A stretch of 64,000 bases of DNA from assembly GCF_900496965.1 (NCBI RefSeq), contig NZ_UFQB01000007.1:62001-126000 (forward strand), written 5' to 3'. This stretch comes from Achromobacter agilis (lineage in GTDB: Bacteria; Pseudomonadota; Gammaproteobacteria; Burkholderiales; Burkholderiaceae_B). The position numbers and the translations under genes were made by a program. The notes under the pieces are model-generated. The model made no database searches, was not told the origin of the DNA, and worked only from the letters and a program-made list of their open reading frames with translations. Below, piece after piece: positions 25,659 through 35,287 of this stretch (positions are counted from its first letter, which is position 1; the number at the start of each line of letters is the position of its first letter).

Positions 25659-26792
25659 ATGAACCTGAACCTCTCCGACGAACAAGAGATGATCCGCGCA
25701 AGCGTGTTCGATTACTTTTCGACCGCCTACGGATTCGATCGCCATCTCGAGCGGCTGGCCCAGCCCGCGGGCGCCGCCTCCGCTGCCTGGCGCGCCATGG
25801 GCGAGCTGGGCTGGCTGGGCCTGACGGTGCCGCCGGACGACGGCGGCCTGGGCCTGGGGCCGGAAGAAACGATGCTGCTGATGGAAGGCGCCGGCGCGGC
25901 GCTCTGCACCGAACCGCTCTTGCCCAGCGCCATCCTGGCGGCGCCGCTGCTGGCCGGCGCGGCGCCCGGCTCCGCGGCGGCACAGGCGCTGCAGGCCGCG
26001 CTTTCGGGCCAGGCCTCCCTGGCGCTCGCCTGGACCGAAAGCGACCGCGGCTTCGCGCCGCTGCAGACCGATACCCGCGCCGGCCGCGAAGGCCAAACCT
26101 GGCGCCTGTCCGGCCGCAAGGTGCTCGTCGATAACGGCGCGCAAGCCGACTGGCTCGTGGTCTCGGCGCGCAGCGACGACGGCCTGACGCTGCTGCTGGT
26201 GGACGGGGCCGCCGAAGGGCTGGTCCGCAGCGGCGCCCCGCTGGCCGACGGCACACGTAGCGCCGATATTGCTTTCCAGGACACGCCCGCCACCGCCTGC
26301 CTCGCGAGCGGCCCCGCGGCCGAAGCCCTATTGCTGCGAGCCGTCTACCGTGGGCTGGCCGCCACCTGCGCCGCCGCCCTGGGCGCCATGGAACGCGCGC
26401 TGGAGATCTGCCGCGACTACCTGCATGAGCGCAGTCAGTTCGGCAAGCCCCTGGCGGCGCTGCAAGTGCTGCAGCACCGCTATGTGAACATGCTGATCGC
26501 CGCCGAGCGCGCCCGCTCCATGACGCTGCTGGCCGCCCTGCGCGCCGACCAGGCGGCCGCGGGCGACGCCGAGGCGCGCCGCGACCTCAGCCTGGCCAAG
26601 CTCACGGTAGGCAGAAGCGCGCGCCACGTCGGCGGGCAGGCCATCCAGCTGCACGGCGGCATGGGCATGGCCTACGAATATCCCATCGGCCACTATTACC
26701 GCAAGCTGCTGTGCTGCGACGCCGCCTTCGGCTCGCAGGACGACCATCTCGCGCTGCTGGCCGAAGGCCTTGCCGCGTCCTCCCCCGCCTGA
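25659..26792 (+). CDS. Acyl-CoA dehydrogenase, PimD-like small subunit
   Basis: A 377-residue partner of the preceding dehydrogenase. It starts MNLNLSDEQEMIRASVFDYF and has GELGWLGLTVPPDDGGLGLG and, near the end, IQLHGGMGMAYEYPIGHYYRK. The middle beta-domain is less conserved than in the large subunit, with weaker FAD-contact motifs, as in PimD. The start has AAGGACACGCC upstream. Paired large/small acyl-CoA dehydrogenases also occur in steroid and dicarboxylate pathways. Confidence 0.9.
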   Translation: MNLNLSDEQEMIRASVFDYFSTAYGFDRHLERLAQPAGAASAAWRAMGELGWLGLTVPPDDGGLGLGPEETMLLMEGAGAALCTEPLLPSAILAAPLLAGAAPGSAAAQALQAALSGQASLALAWTESDRGFAPLQTDTRAGREGQTWRLSGRKVLVDNGAQADWLVVSARSDDGLTLLLVDGAAEGLVRSGAPLADGTRSADIAFQDTPATACLASGPAAEALLLRAVYRGLAATCAAALGAMERALEICRDYLHERSQFGKPLAALQVLQHRYVNMLIAAERARSMTLLAALRADQAAAGDAEARRDLSLAKLTVGRSARHVGGQAIQLHGGMGMAYEYPIGHYYRKLLCCDAAFGSQDDHLALLAEGLAASSPA

Positions 26793-26820
26793 AACCGTTA
26801 TCCCCGATCCCTGTCCCGCC

Positions 26821-28929
26821 ATGCCTACGCCAGAACAGCCCCGCATCCTCGCCACGCAACAGGACGGCGTCCTGCTGCTCGGTTTGAACCACCCGCCGCT
26901 CAATACGCTGGACCACGCGCTGCGGCAACAGCTGTACGCCGCGCTGCAAACCGCCGCCCTCGACCCGTCGGTGCAGGCCATCGTGCTGCACGGCGCGGGC
27001 GGCAACTTCAGCGCCGGCGCCGACATCCGGGAGTTCGGCCAGCCCCGGCAACCGCCCTGGGCCGGCGACGTCGCCCTGCTCATCGAGGCCAGCGCCAAAC
27101 CCGTGGTCGCCGCCTTGCAGGGCGTGGCCCTGGGCGGCGGCCTGGAACTGGCGCTGGCGGCGCATGCCCGTATCGGCACTGCCGGCGCCAGACTGGGCCT
27201 GCCCGAGGTCAAGCTCGGGCTGCTGCCCGGCGGCGGCGGCACCCAACGGCTGCCCCGCCTCATCGGCGCCACGGCGGCCCTGCCGCTGATCCTCGAGGGC
27301 CGCGATGTCAGCGGCGATGCCGCGCTGGCGCTGGGGCTGCTGGACGCGGTCTGCGATGAAGCGACCTTGCTGGACGCGGCCGTGCGCAAGGCCCGGGCGC
27401 TGGGCGACGACGCGGCTGTCTCGCGCCCCAGGGCGGACGGCGAGGCCGGCAGGCAGGCCGGGCTGGCGGCCATTGCGGTGCAGCGCGAACGCCTCGCCGC
27501 CAAACCCCATTCCCTGCCTGCGCAGCGCCTGTTGCTGGACTGCATTCAGGCGGCGCTGGAACAGCCCTTGGAAGCCGGTCTGCAATTCGAGCGCCAGGCC
27601 TTTCTGCAATGCGTGGCCAGTCCCGAACACCGCGGCCTGGCGCATGCCTTCTTCGCCGAAAAGCAGGCGGGCAAATCGCCCGCCGGCCAGGCGCGGCCCC
27701 GCGCCGTCCAGCAAGCCGGCGTTGTGGGCGGCGGCACCATGGGCGCCGGCATCGCCGTGGCCATGCTCAATGCCGGCCTGGACGTAGTGCTGATCGAGCG
27801 CGACGCGGCCTCGCTGCAGGCCGGCCTGGACCGGATCAATAGTGTCTACCAACGGCAGGTGGATTCCGGAAAGCTCGATGCGGCCGCGCGCGCGCAACGC
27901 CTGTCGCGGCTGAGCGCGGCGACCGACTACGCTGCGCTGTCCGCGGCCGACCTGGTGGTCGAGGCGGTGTTCGAGGACATGGACGTCAAAGCGCAAGTTT
28001 TCGCCGAACTGGACCGGGTCTGCCGGCCCGGCGCCATCCTGGCCACCAATACTTCCTACCTGGACATCAATCGGATCGCGCGAGGCATCTCGCGCCCGCA
28101 GGACGTCATCGGGCTGCACTTCTTCTCGCCCGCCAACGTCATGAAACTGCTGGAGATCGTCGTGCCGGAGCAGGTCGCCGACGACGTCGTGGCGACCAGC
28201 TTCGCGCTTGCGCGGCGGCTGCGTAAGGTGCCGGTGCGCGCCGGCGTGTGCGACGGATTCATCGGCAACCGCATTCTCTACGTCTACCGCGAAGCCGCCA
28301 ATTTCATGATGGAGGACGGCGCCTCTCCGTACCAGATCGACCAGGCGCTTGAAAGCTTCGGCTATGCCATGGGCCCCTTCCGCACAGCGGATTTGACCGG
28401 CGGCGACATCGGCTGGGCCACGCGCAAGCGCAAGGCCGCCACGCGCCCGCCCGAAGCCCGCTACGTGCGCGTGGCCGACCGGCTGTGCGAGCGCGGCTGG
28501 TTCGGCCAGAAGACGGGCCGGGGCTACTACCTCTACCCCGAACGCGGCCAACGCGGCCGCCAGGACCCCGAGGTGCTGGCAGTGATCGAGGCGGAACGCG
28601 CCGAACGCGGCATCGAGGCCCGCCCGTTCAAGGACGAGGAAATCGTGCGCCGCTACATGGCTGCCCTGGTCAACGAGGCCGCCAAGGTGCTCGAAGATGG
28701 CATCGCGTTGCGGCCGGCGGATATCGACACCGCGCTGGTCAACGGCTACGGCTTCCCGCGCTGGCGCGGCGGCCCCATGAAATACGCCGACGACGTTGGC
28801 CTGCCGGCCATTCTGGCCGACCTTGAATCCTACGCCCGGGAAGACGCCGGATTCTGGGCGCCGTCGGAATTGCTGCGGCGCCTGGTGCGCGAAGGCTCGA
28901 CCTTCGGCAAGCTGAACCAACAACACTGA
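26821..28929 (+). CDS. FadJ-like bifunctional enoyl-CoA hydratase / 3-hydroxyacyl-CoA dehydrogenase
   Basis: A 702-residue two-domain beta-oxidation protein. The N-terminal crotonase domain (about 1-190) has [12 protein letters not shown] and both catalytic glutamates (GGGLEL and GLPEVKLG). The NAD-binding dehydrogenase domain begins near residue 297 with [16 protein letters not shown], followed by NTSYLDIN and [17 protein letters not shown], which carries the catalytic His. It hydrates the enoyl-CoA and oxidises the hydroxyacyl-CoA. I chose ATG 26821 rather than an upstream in-frame start because the latter lies inside the preceding gene. PimF is the pim counterpart. Confidence 0.93.
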   Translation: MPTPEQPRILATQQDGVLLLGLNHPPLNTLDHALRQQLYAALQTAALDPSVQAIVLHGAGGNFSAGADIREFGQPRQPPWAGDVALLIEASAKPVVAALQGVALGGGLELALAAHARIGTAGARLGLPEVKLGLLPGGGGTQRLPRLIGATAALPLILEGRDVSGDAALALGLLDAVCDEATLLDAAVRKARALGDDAAVSRPRADGEAGRQAGLAAIAVQRERLAAKPHSLPAQRLLLDCIQAALEQPLEAGLQFERQAFLQCVASPEHRGLAHAFFAEKQAGKSPAGQARPRAVQQAGVVGGGTMGAGIAVAMLNAGLDVVLIERDAASLQAGLDRINSVYQRQVDSGKLDAAARAQRLSRLSAATDYAALSAADLVVEAVFEDMDVKAQVFAELDRVCRPGAILATNTSYLDINRIARGISRPQDVIGLHFFSPANVMKLLEIVVPEQVADDVVATSFALARRLRKVPVRAGVCDGFIGNRILYVYREAANFMMEDGASPYQIDQALESFGYAMGPFRTADLTGGDIGWATRKRKAATRPPEARYVRVADRLCERGWFGQKTGRGYYLYPERGQRGRQDPEVLAVIEAERAERGIEARPFKDEEIVRRYMAALVNEAAKVLEDGIALRPADIDTALVNGYGFPRWRGGPMKYADDVGLPAILADLESYAREDAGFWAPSELLRRLVREGSTFGKLNQQH

Positions 28930-28943
28930 GGAACCTCCCCATC

Positions 28944-30125
28944 ATGCGAGAAGCCGTCATCGTCTCCACCGCGCGCACCCCGCTCACCAAGGCCAAGCGC
29001 GGCGAGTTCAACATCACTCAGGGGCCCACTCTGGCCGCCCATGCGATCCAGGCCGCGGTCGAGCGCGCCGGCGTGGACCCGGACAGCATCGAGGACGTGG
29101 TCCTGGGCTGCGGCTATCCGGAAGGCACCACCGGCCGCAACGTGGCCCGGCAGGCGGCGTTGCGCGCCGGGCTGCCGCAAAGCGTCGCGGGCGCCACGGT
29201 CAACCGCTTTTGCGCCTCTGGCCTGCAGGCCGTGGCCGACGCCGCCGCCCGCGTGGCCATGGGGCATTCCGGCCCCGTCATCGCTGGCGGCGTGGAAAGC
29301 TGCTCGCTGCTGCGCACGCGCGATGATGGCGTAAGCGGCATCGACGACTGGCTCCAGGCGCAGGTCCCCCAGCTCTACCTGCCCATGATCGCCACCGCGG
29401 ACATCGTCGCGCAGCGCTACGGCATCAGCCGCGAAGACCAGGACGCCTTCGCCCTGCGCAGCCAGCAGCTGACGGCCGCGGCCCAGCGCGAGGGCCGCTT
29501 CGACGACGAGATCATCGCCGTGCGCGCCACCATGGAAATCGCCGACAAGGCGACCGGCGCCACGCGCCGGGAAGAAGTCACGGTCAGCGCCGACAACTGC
29601 AACCGCCCCTCGACGACTGCCGACGGCCTGGCAGGCCTGGCGCCGGTCATGGGTCCGGACCGGTTCGTCACCGCGGGCAATGCCTCGCAGCTGGCCGATG
29701 GCGCCGCGGCCTGCGTGCTGATGGACGCCCGCGACGCCGAGCGCGCCAACCTTGAACCGCTGGGCGCGTTCCGCGGCATGGCCGTGGCGGGCTGCGCGCC
29801 GGACGAAATGGGCATCGGCCCGGTCTACGCCGTGCCTCGCCTGCTGGAACGCCATGGCCTCAAGGTTGAAGACATCGGCCTGTGGGAACTCAACGAAGCC
29901 TTCGCATCGCAGGCGCTCTACTGCCAGCGCCGTCTCGGCATTCCGATGGAGCGGCTCAATGTGAATGGCGGCTCGATTTCCCTGGGCCATCCCTTCGGCG
30001 TGACCGGCGCGCGCCTGACAGGGCACGTCCTGCTCGAAGGCCGGCGCCGCGGCGCCAGGTTCGCCGTCGTCACCATGTGCGTCGGCGGCGGCATGGGCGC
30101 GGCGGGGCTGTTCGAGATTTTCTGA
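28944..30125 (+). CDS. Acetyl-CoA acyltransferase (thiolase), PimB-like
   Basis: A 393-residue degradative thiolase, last gene of the operon. The nucleophile is Cys90 in [10 protein letters not shown]. The histidine lies in [16 protein letters not shown] and the second cysteine in [11 protein letters not shown]. It cleaves the 3-ketoacyl-CoA made by the FadJ-like enzyme, releasing acetyl-CoA. All catalytic residues are present. It starts 14 nt after the preceding gene and ends 9 nt before a strong terminator. Confidence 0.95.
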   Translation: MREAVIVSTARTPLTKAKRGEFNITQGPTLAAHAIQAAVERAGVDPDSIEDVVLGCGYPEGTTGRNVARQAALRAGLPQSVAGATVNRFCASGLQAVADAAARVAMGHSGPVIAGGVESCSLLRTRDDGVSGIDDWLQAQVPQLYLPMIATADIVAQRYGISREDQDAFALRSQQLTAAAQREGRFDDEIIAVRATMEIADKATGATRREEVTVSADNCNRPSTTADGLAGLAPVMGPDRFVTAGNASQLADGAAACVLMDARDAERANLEPLGAFRGMAVAGCAPDEMGIGPVYAVPRLLERHGLKVEDIGLWELNEAFASQALYCQRRLGIPMERLNVNGGSISLGHPFGVTGARLTGHVLLEGRRRGARFAVVTMCVGGGMGAAGLFEIF

Positions 30126-30134
30126 CCGGCCAAG

Positions 30135-30167
30135 AACAAGGGGCGGCCTGGAGCCGCCCCTTGTTTT
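30135..30167. terminator. Strong intrinsic terminator
   Basis: AACAAGGGGCGGC and GCCGCCCCTTGTT form a perfect 13-bp stem with a 5-nt loop, running into TTTT on the plus strand. It closes the pim-like operon and lies between convergent genes, so it may also stop the Bug transcript coming from the right. Confidence 0.9.
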
Positions 30168-30181
30168 ATGCAAACCGCCGG

Positions 30182-31177
30182 TTATTGCGGTTCGATCTTT
30201 GCGTCGATCGCGCGTTGCGTCCAGACTTTGCGCTGCGCTTGCGCGAACGCCTGATGCTCGGCGACGGTATTGGGCGACACCTGCATGCCCAGGGATTCGA
30301 AGCGCTGGAGAACGTCGGGTTCGCGCAGGATGGCGGCGACTTCCTGGTTCAGCTTCTGCACAATGGCGTCGGGCGTCTTGGCCGGCGCGGCGACCCCGAC
30401 CCAGACGACCAGGTCGAAGTTCTTGTAGCCCAGCTCGGCCAGCGTCGGAACGTTCGGGAATTCCTTGGCGCGCTCATGGCCCGTGTAGGCCAGCCCGCGC
30501 AGCTTTCCCGCCTGCATGAAGGACGTGACGACGGACAGGTCGGCGAACAGGTAGTCGACGTGGCCGCCCAGCAGATCTGTCACGGCGGGCGGCTGGCTCT
30601 TGTACGGCACGCCGTTGGCGGCCGCGCCGGCCACGGTGTTGAACGTGGCGCCGGCGATCTGGCTGGTGGGCGAGCCGTATGCGTAGTTCAAGGGCTTGGC
30701 CTGCGTGGCCTTGACCAGTTCCTGCAGCGACTTGTACGGCGCGTCGTCGCGCACCACCAGCATCATCGGGATGGTGGCGATCCGGATCACATGTATGAAA
30801 TCGCCGGTCGGATCGAAAGGCAATTTGCGGAACAGCGCCGGGGTCGCCGAGTGCGTCGAACTGCTGGTGAGGATCAGCGTGTAGCCGTCGGGCTGGGAGC
30901 GGGCCGTGAACGACGAGCCGATGGTGCCGGACGCGCCGGGCTTGTTCTCGATCACGACCGGCACGTTCAGGCGCGGGCCGAGCTTTTCGGCGATGATGCG
31001 CGCGCTGGTGTCGGTGGCGCTGCCGGGCGAGAACGGCACGACGATGGTGATGGGCTTGTCGGGATAGGCCGCTTGCGCCTGCGCGGCGCCAACGGGCAAG
31101 GCGCCCGCAAGCGCGGTCAGGGCGGCAAAGCTGCCAGCGGCCAGAAGGCGGCGCCGCGCGCCGGACGATTGAGTCAT
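30182..31177 (-). CDS. Bug/TctC-type periplasmic binding protein
   Basis: A 331-residue periplasmic receptor. The signal peptide has a twin-arginine-like beginning (RRRLLAAG) and ends near AAQAQA. Bug motifs are YPDKPITIVVPFSPGSATD, VIENKPGASG, QPDGYTL and NGVPYKSQPP. It is the last gene in a minus-strand series crotonase, CoA-transferase, LysR, Bug. A 28-bp element nearly identical to one upstream of the crotonase gene lies 69-96 nt before its start, so both are probably controlled by the same LysR protein. Its ligand is probably the acid handled by the CoA-transferase. Confidence 0.92.
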   Translation of the reverse strand: MTQSSGARRRLLAAGSFAALTALAGALPVGAAQAQAAYPDKPITIVVPFSPGSATDTSARIIAEKLGPRLNVPVVIENKPGASGTIGSSFTARSQPDGYTLILTSSSTHSATPALFRKLPFDPTGDFIHVIRIATIPMMLVVRDDAPYKSLQELVKATQAKPLNYAYGSPTSQIAGATFNTVAGAAANGVPYKSQPPAVTDLLGGHVDYLFADLSVVTSFMQAGKLRGLAYTGHERAKEFPNVPTLAELGYKNFDLVVWVGVAAPAKTPDAIVQKLNQEVAAILREPDVLQRFESLGMQVSPNTVAEHQAFAQAQRKVWTQRAIDAKIEPQ

Positions 31178-31245
31178 GCTTGTCTCCTGTCGGGGCCGCG
31201 AGTCGGCCTCTTCAACTCAGGCCGTATGATGCTTGCGCACCGCTT

Positions 31246-31273
31246 ATCCCAACAAGGGACTAATTTTCATAGA
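31246..31273. promoter_or_regulatory. Shared 28-bp element, copy 1 (Bug promoter)
   Basis: It contains CAACAA, then TAATTTTCATAGA. It matches the element at 34221-34248 at 24 of 28 positions. It lies between the LysR stop and the Bug gene. Further weak matches continue on both sides. An AT-rich -10/activator region recognised by a common LysR protein is inferred. Confidence 0.6.
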
Positions 31274-31290
31274 CTTATTCCAAACCAGGA

Positions 31291-32202
31291 TTAATTCTCT
31301 TCCGCTTGCCGCGAACGCAGATAATCCTCGGTGGCCTGGAGGAAGGCCGACGCCGCCAGCGACAGGCGCGCGTTGCGCCGCTGGATCAGCCAGAGCTCGT
31401 GTCCGTGCCTGCGCGCGCCGTCGATCGCCAGGATGCGCAAGCCGAGCTGCCGCGCCAGGTCGCAGGCGTAGCCGGGCACGACGGTAATGCCCAGCCCGGC
31501 GCCCACGAGCTTCAACGCCGACGTCAGCATGCCCGCCTCGATGCGGTAGCGGAATTCCAGGTTCAGGTCGGCCGCCACGCGGTCCAGGCTGCGCCGCACG
31601 CTATACACGTTGCGCAGCATGATGTGATCGTGGGCCGCGACGTCCGCCCACGATACCGAGCGCTTGCGGGTCAGCGCGTGCCGCGGCGCGCACACGGCGT
31701 ACATGGTGTCGCGGTAGATCACGCGCGTGGCGAGTTCGTCCGACGGGGTCTCGACCGAGACGATGCCGAAGTCCGCGCGCCCGTTGCGCACGTGCTCGAA
31801 GGTATCGTCGGTCGACAATTCGAAGAGATCCAGCTTCACGCTGGGATGCGCGCGGTGGTAGTCCGCGACCACATCGCCCAACAGGCCGACCATCATGAGC
31901 GGCGAGGTCGCCACGCCCACGGTGCCGCGCTCCAGGGTGCGCAGCCCCGACATGCTGCGTTCGGCGGCCCGCACGGTGCCGAGGATTTCCTGCGCGTAGG
32001 CGTAGAAGTCGGCCGCCCCGTCGCAGGGCGTGACGCTGCGCGTGGAGCGTTCGAACAGCGGCTGGCCGACCTCGGCCTCCAATTCGGCGCAAAGCTTGCT
32101 GACGGCGGATTGGGTCACGAAGGCCGCGCGGGCGGCCGCCGTGAAACTGCGCAGTTCGTAGAGTGCGCAGAAAACGCGCAATTGCTTGAGAGTGATGTTC
32201 AT
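31291..32202 (-). CDS. LysR-family regulator 1
   Basis: A 303-residue LysR-type regulator with an N-terminal winged helix (ITLKQLRVFCALYELRSFTA) and a substrate-binding-like effector domain (TVGVATSPLMMVGLLGDVV). It lies 40 nt downstream of the CoA-transferase gene in the same direction and upstream of a Bug gene. The start ATG at 32202 has no good ribosome-binding site. It is clearly paralogous to the second LysR at 34325 (ITLRQLRAFCAVYELKNFTH). Two related regulators flanking one catabolic unit may sense related acids or oppose one another. Confidence 0.92.
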   Translation of the reverse strand: MNITLKQLRVFCALYELRSFTAAARAAFVTQSAVSKLCAELEAEVGQPLFERSTRSVTPCDGAADFYAYAQEILGTVRAAERSMSGLRTLERGTVGVATSPLMMVGLLGDVVADYHRAHPSVKLDLFELSTDDTFEHVRNGRADFGIVSVETPSDELATRVIYRDTMYAVCAPRHALTRKRSVSWADVAAHDHIMLRNVYSVRRSLDRVAADLNLEFRYRIEAGMLTSALKLVGAGLGITVVPGYACDLARQLGLRILAIDGARRHGHELWLIQRRNARLSLAASAFLQATEDYLRSRQAEEN

Positions 32203-32242
32203 GGTCGAAGTCGCCGCCTGGCGCTCCCCGGCCATGCCAGCC

Positions 32243-33379
32243 TCAGCGCCCACCCGGGAGCATATCGCGATCGGCGTCCTGGCGCGGCGCCAGGCGGTTG
32301 ATTTCGCCCGGCGTGCGCGAGAAGCGCACCGGAATGCCGGCCGCCATCAACGGCCCTTCGGTGGGGTGATCCACGCGCTGGAAGAAGCCGGTGGCCTGCA
32401 GATGCGGGTCGTCGAACAGGGCCTCCGGCGTATTCACCGGCGAATGCGGAATATCCGCCTCCGCCAGCAGCGCCAGCCACTCGCTGGTGCCGCGCAGCGC
32501 GACGATGTCCGCCAGATCCTGGTAGAGCTCGTCGAAATGCCGCGCGCGCGCCGCCGCGTCGACGTAGCGGGCATCGGCCGCCAGGTCGGGACGCTCGGCC
32601 AGGGCGAAGAAGCGCCGCCATTGCGCGTCGGTATAGGGCAGCAGGGCCAGATAGCCGTCGCGCGTGCGGTAGGGACGCCGCTGCGGTGACAGCACGCGGC
32701 TGTAGCCCATGGGCCCCAGGGGCGGAACGAAACTGTGGCCGCTCATGTGCTCGATCAGCGTGAACGAAACCAGCGTTTCGAACATGGGGACCTCGATGGC
32801 CTGGCCCTGCCCCGAACGTTCGCGCTCGTACAGCGCCATGGGAATGGCGTAGGCCAGCGTCAGGCCCGCCACCTTGTCCGCAAGAATCGTGTTCACGTAG
32901 GCCGGCGCCCCACTGTTGCGGCCCTGCAGGTCGGCCAGCCCGCTCATCGCCTGGATGATGTCATCGAATGCCGGGCGCGCCGCGTAGGGGCCGTCCTGGC
33001 CGAAGCCCACAGCCGAACAGTAAATGAGGCGGGCGTTGCGCGCGCACAGCGCCGCCGCGTCCAGCCCCAGCCTGGCCAGCGCCGCCGTGCGGACGTTCGA
33101 GACGAACACATCCGCGCCGTCGATCAGCTGCAGCAGGCGCTCGCGATCGGCTGGCGCCTTGGCGTCCAGCGTCACGCTGTGTTTGTTGCGGTTGAGATTG
33201 AGGTAGGCAGGCCCCATGCCCGCATGCGCGGCCGGCGCCGACGTGCGGAACACGTCGCCTTCGGGCGCCTCTACCTTGATGACCTCGGCGCCCATGTCGG
33301 CCAGGATCTGCGTGGCGTAAGGGCCCATGGCCACCGACGTCATGTCGATGACGCGCACGCCCGCGAGCGGGCCGGCCAT
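32243..33379 (-). CDS. CaiB/BaiF-type (class III) CoA-transferase
   Basis: A 378-residue class III CoA-transferase, which moves CoA from one acyl-CoA to another acid through an aspartyl-CoA thioester. The probable catalytic residue is Asp168 in LADKVAG. The N-terminal GVRVIDMTSVAMGPYATQ and AEVIKVEAP segments are typical. The start ATG shares a base with the TAA of the crotonase gene (TAATG), with AGGAGGCC upstream. It probably activates the imported acid by transfer, saving ATP, before the crotonase step. Confidence 0.93.
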   Translation of the reverse strand: MAGPLAGVRVIDMTSVAMGPYATQILADMGAEVIKVEAPEGDVFRTSAPAAHAGMGPAYLNLNRNKHSVTLDAKAPADRERLLQLIDGADVFVSNVRTAALARLGLDAAALCARNARLIYCSAVGFGQDGPYAARPAFDDIIQAMSGLADLQGRNSGAPAYVNTILADKVAGLTLAYAIPMALYERERSGQGQAIEVPMFETLVSFTLIEHMSGHSFVPPLGPMGYSRVLSPQRRPYRTRDGYLALLPYTDAQWRRFFALAERPDLAADARYVDAAARARHFDELYQDLADIVALRGTSEWLALLAEADIPHSPVNTPEALFDDPHLQATGFFQRVDHPTEGPLMAAGIPVRFSRTPGEINRLAPRQDADRDMLPGGR

Positions 33380-34173
33380 TATTTGGCCTCCTGGCGCTTT
33401 TTGCGATTGACGAAAGGCGCCATGTAGCGGCGCGGCTCGTCGGTGGTGAACGCCTCGCCGAAGGCGGCCACGCTGCGGTCCAAGCCAGCCTCCACGGTGG
33501 ACTCGCTCCAGTAGCGCAGCAAGGCCTTCTGCGAGCGCACGGCGAGCGGACCGCTTTCGGCGATGGGCGCCACGGTGCGTTCGACCAGCGCGTCGAGCTC
33601 GCCCGGTTCGCTGACGAACTCCAGGAAGCCCCACTGCGAGGCCTGCGCCGCGTTCACCGTCTCACCGGTCAGCAGCAGCCAATTGGTAGGGCCGGGGCCG
33701 ATGATCGCCGGCAGCAGCACGGCATGGATTACCGACGGAATGCCGACGCGCACCTCGGGCATGCCGAAGACGGCGTCCGTCGAGCCCAGGCGGATATCGC
33801 AGGCCGCGGCCAGCTCCATGCCCGCGCCCAGGCAGAAGCCCGGGATGCGCGCGATCGTGGGGGCCGGGATCGCGGCGACCGCGTCGCAGAGATCGCGCAG
33901 ACGCGTGATGAAGGCGCGCGCGCCCTGGGGATCGAGCTCGGCCATTTCGTAGATGTTGGCGCCGCCCACGAAGGCCTTGTCGCCTGTGCCCCGGATGACC
34001 ACGGCCCGGGCGTCGTCCTGCGACGCGATCCAGCGGGCGGCTTCGATCAGGCTGAGCGTCACCGGCGAGGCCAGAATGTTCAGGCTCTTGGCGTCATGGA
34101 TCTGCAGCGTGTAGACGCCCCGCTCGTCGCGGGTCACGAGGGCGTGGGCAAAGGTAGGAATAGGCGCGGTCAT
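33379..34173 (-). CDS. Enoyl-CoA hydratase/isomerase family protein
   Basis: A 264-residue crotonase-fold enzyme, first gene of the minus-strand unit. Oxyanion segments are KAFVGGANIYEM and GFCLGAGMEL. Both hydratase glutamates are kept (GMEL and FGMPEVRVG), but the usual PGGGGTQRL is PSVIHAVLL, so substrate or reaction may differ from plain short-chain hydration. It is translationally coupled to the CoA-transferase. The promoter region has a perfect 8-7-8 inverted repeat and the shared 28-bp element, and is divergent from LysR 2. Confidence 0.9.
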   Translation of the reverse strand: MTAPIPTFAHALVTRDERGVYTLQIHDAKSLNILASPVTLSLIEAARWIASQDDARAVVIRGTGDKAFVGGANIYEMAELDPQGARAFITRLRDLCDAVAAIPAPTIARIPGFCLGAGMELAAACDIRLGSTDAVFGMPEVRVGIPSVIHAVLLPAIIGPGPTNWLLLTGETVNAAQASQWGFLEFVSEPGELDALVERTVAPIAESGPLAVRSQKALLRYWSESTVEAGLDRSVAAFGEAFTTDEPRRYMAPFVNRKKRQEAK

Positions 34174-34212
34174 GGAAGCTCCAGCTAGGGGGATGCCACC
34201 GATGCTACGGGT

Positions 34213-34235
34213 CTCGTTTGATCACAACAAACGAG
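34213..34235. promoter_or_regulatory. 8-7-8 inverted repeat, probable LysR 2 site
   Basis: CTCGTTTG and CAAACGAG are perfect complements around a 7-nt spacer, with a T-N11-A core as LysR proteins prefer. It lies between the divergent crotonase gene and LysR 2 gene and overlaps the shared 28-bp element. Confidence 0.65.
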
Positions 34236-34248
34236 TAATTTTCATAGA
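34221..34248. promoter_or_regulatory. Shared 28-bp element, copy 2 (crotonase promoter)
   Basis: Matches copy 1 at 24 of 28 positions, including an uninterrupted TAATTTTCATAGA. It begins in the right half of the 8-7-8 dyad and ends about 50 nt before the crotonase start on the minus strand side, in an AT-rich island. Confidence 0.6.
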
Positions 34249-34324
34249 ATAAGTCTTAAACGGAATAAATTACGTAATGGCCTGCGGCTTGGGTACGATA
34301 GCCGCCTCTTGCGGGAGTCGTACC

Positions 34325-35257
34325 ATGGGCATCACGCTGCGCCAGCTTCGGGCCTTCTGCGCCGTCTACGAGCTGAAGAATTTCACCCACGCCGCCGAGG
34401 CGCTGAACCTGACGCAATCCACCGTCAGCAAGCTGTGCTCCGAACTGGAAAAGTCCGTGGGCCTGGCGCTGTTCGAGCGCTCTGCCCGGGGCGTGGAACT
34501 GCTGGAAGGCACCGCCGAGCTGTACGCCTACGCCCAGGAAGCCTTCGGGTCGCTGCGCGCGGCCGAACGCAGCCTGAGCAGCCTGGCGGGGCTGGAGCGC
34601 GGCGAAGTGTCCATCGCCGCCTCTCCCATCATGATGCACACACTCGTGGCGCCGGTGGTGGCCCGGTTCCATGCGCGCCATCCCAACATCGTCTTCGACC
34701 TGCACGAACTCACCGGCGACGAAGCCACCGAACACGTGCTGCACGGCAAGGCCGACCTGGGCCTGGTGGCGGTCGAAAGCCAGGATCCCCGGCTGGACTG
34801 CCGCGTTGCCTACCGCGGCCCCATGTACGCCGTGGTGCCCGCCGGCCATCCGCTGGCCGCCGCGGGCCAGGCGCGCTGGCGCGATCTGGCCCGCTATCCC
34901 CACATCCTGTTGCGCGGCACCTATGCCGTGCGCCGCAAAATGGACCAGATCCTGCTGGACCAGGGCCTGACGGTGCGCAGCGTGGCGCAGACCGGCAGCC
35001 TGACCACGGCGTTCGCCATGATCCGGGGCGGCATGGGCATCACGGTCATGCCCAGCTACGTGCGCAGCGTCTGCGAGGAAATGGGCCTGCACGCCCTCTG
35101 CATCGCCGACCCGCCCCAAGTCCTGCACGAACTGTCCATCCTGCGCCGCGCCGGCCACCTGCTGCCGCGCGCCGCCACCGCCTTTCTCGCTGCGTTCGAA
35201 ACGCACCTCGATGGACTCGGCCAGCCGGCGCCCTCGGGCGATTCATCGCTTTCATGA
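34325..35257 (+). CDS. LysR-family regulator 2
   Basis: A 310-residue LysR-type regulator. Winged helix: ITLRQLRAFCAVYELKNFTH, then LNLTQSTVSKLCSELEK. The effector domain contains EVSIAASPIMMHTLVAPVV and RGGMGITVMPSYV. It is divergent from the crotonase/CoA-transferase unit and upstream of the ten-gene operon, in the same direction. It could control both: dyads with the same 8-7-8 geometry lie on each side of it, at 34213 and 35288. The start ATG at 34325 is set by the conserved N-terminus; a longer frame to 34277 adds no homologous residues. Confidence 0.92.
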   Translation: MGITLRQLRAFCAVYELKNFTHAAEALNLTQSTVSKLCSELEKSVGLALFERSARGVELLEGTAELYAYAQEAFGSLRAAERSLSSLAGLERGEVSIAASPIMMHTLVAPVVARFHARHPNIVFDLHELTGDEATEHVLHGKADLGLVAVESQDPRLDCRVAYRGPMYAVVPAGHPLAAAGQARWRDLARYPHILLRGTYAVRRKMDQILLDQGLTVRSVAQTGSLTTAFAMIRGGMGITVMPSYVRSVCEEMGLHALCIADPPQVLHELSILRRAGHLLPRAATAFLAAFETHLDGLGQPAPSGDSSLS

Positions 35258-35269
35258 ATGCCTTCATGA

Positions 35270-35283
35270 CAATTAATCAATTG
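35270..35283. promoter_or_regulatory. Small AT-rich inverted repeat
   Basis: CAATT and AATTG around AATC, 12 nt after the LysR 2 stop and just before the larger 8-7-8 dyad. It may be part of the same operator or a promoter element of the ten-gene operon. Confidence 0.35.
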
Positions 35284-35287
35284 TTGG

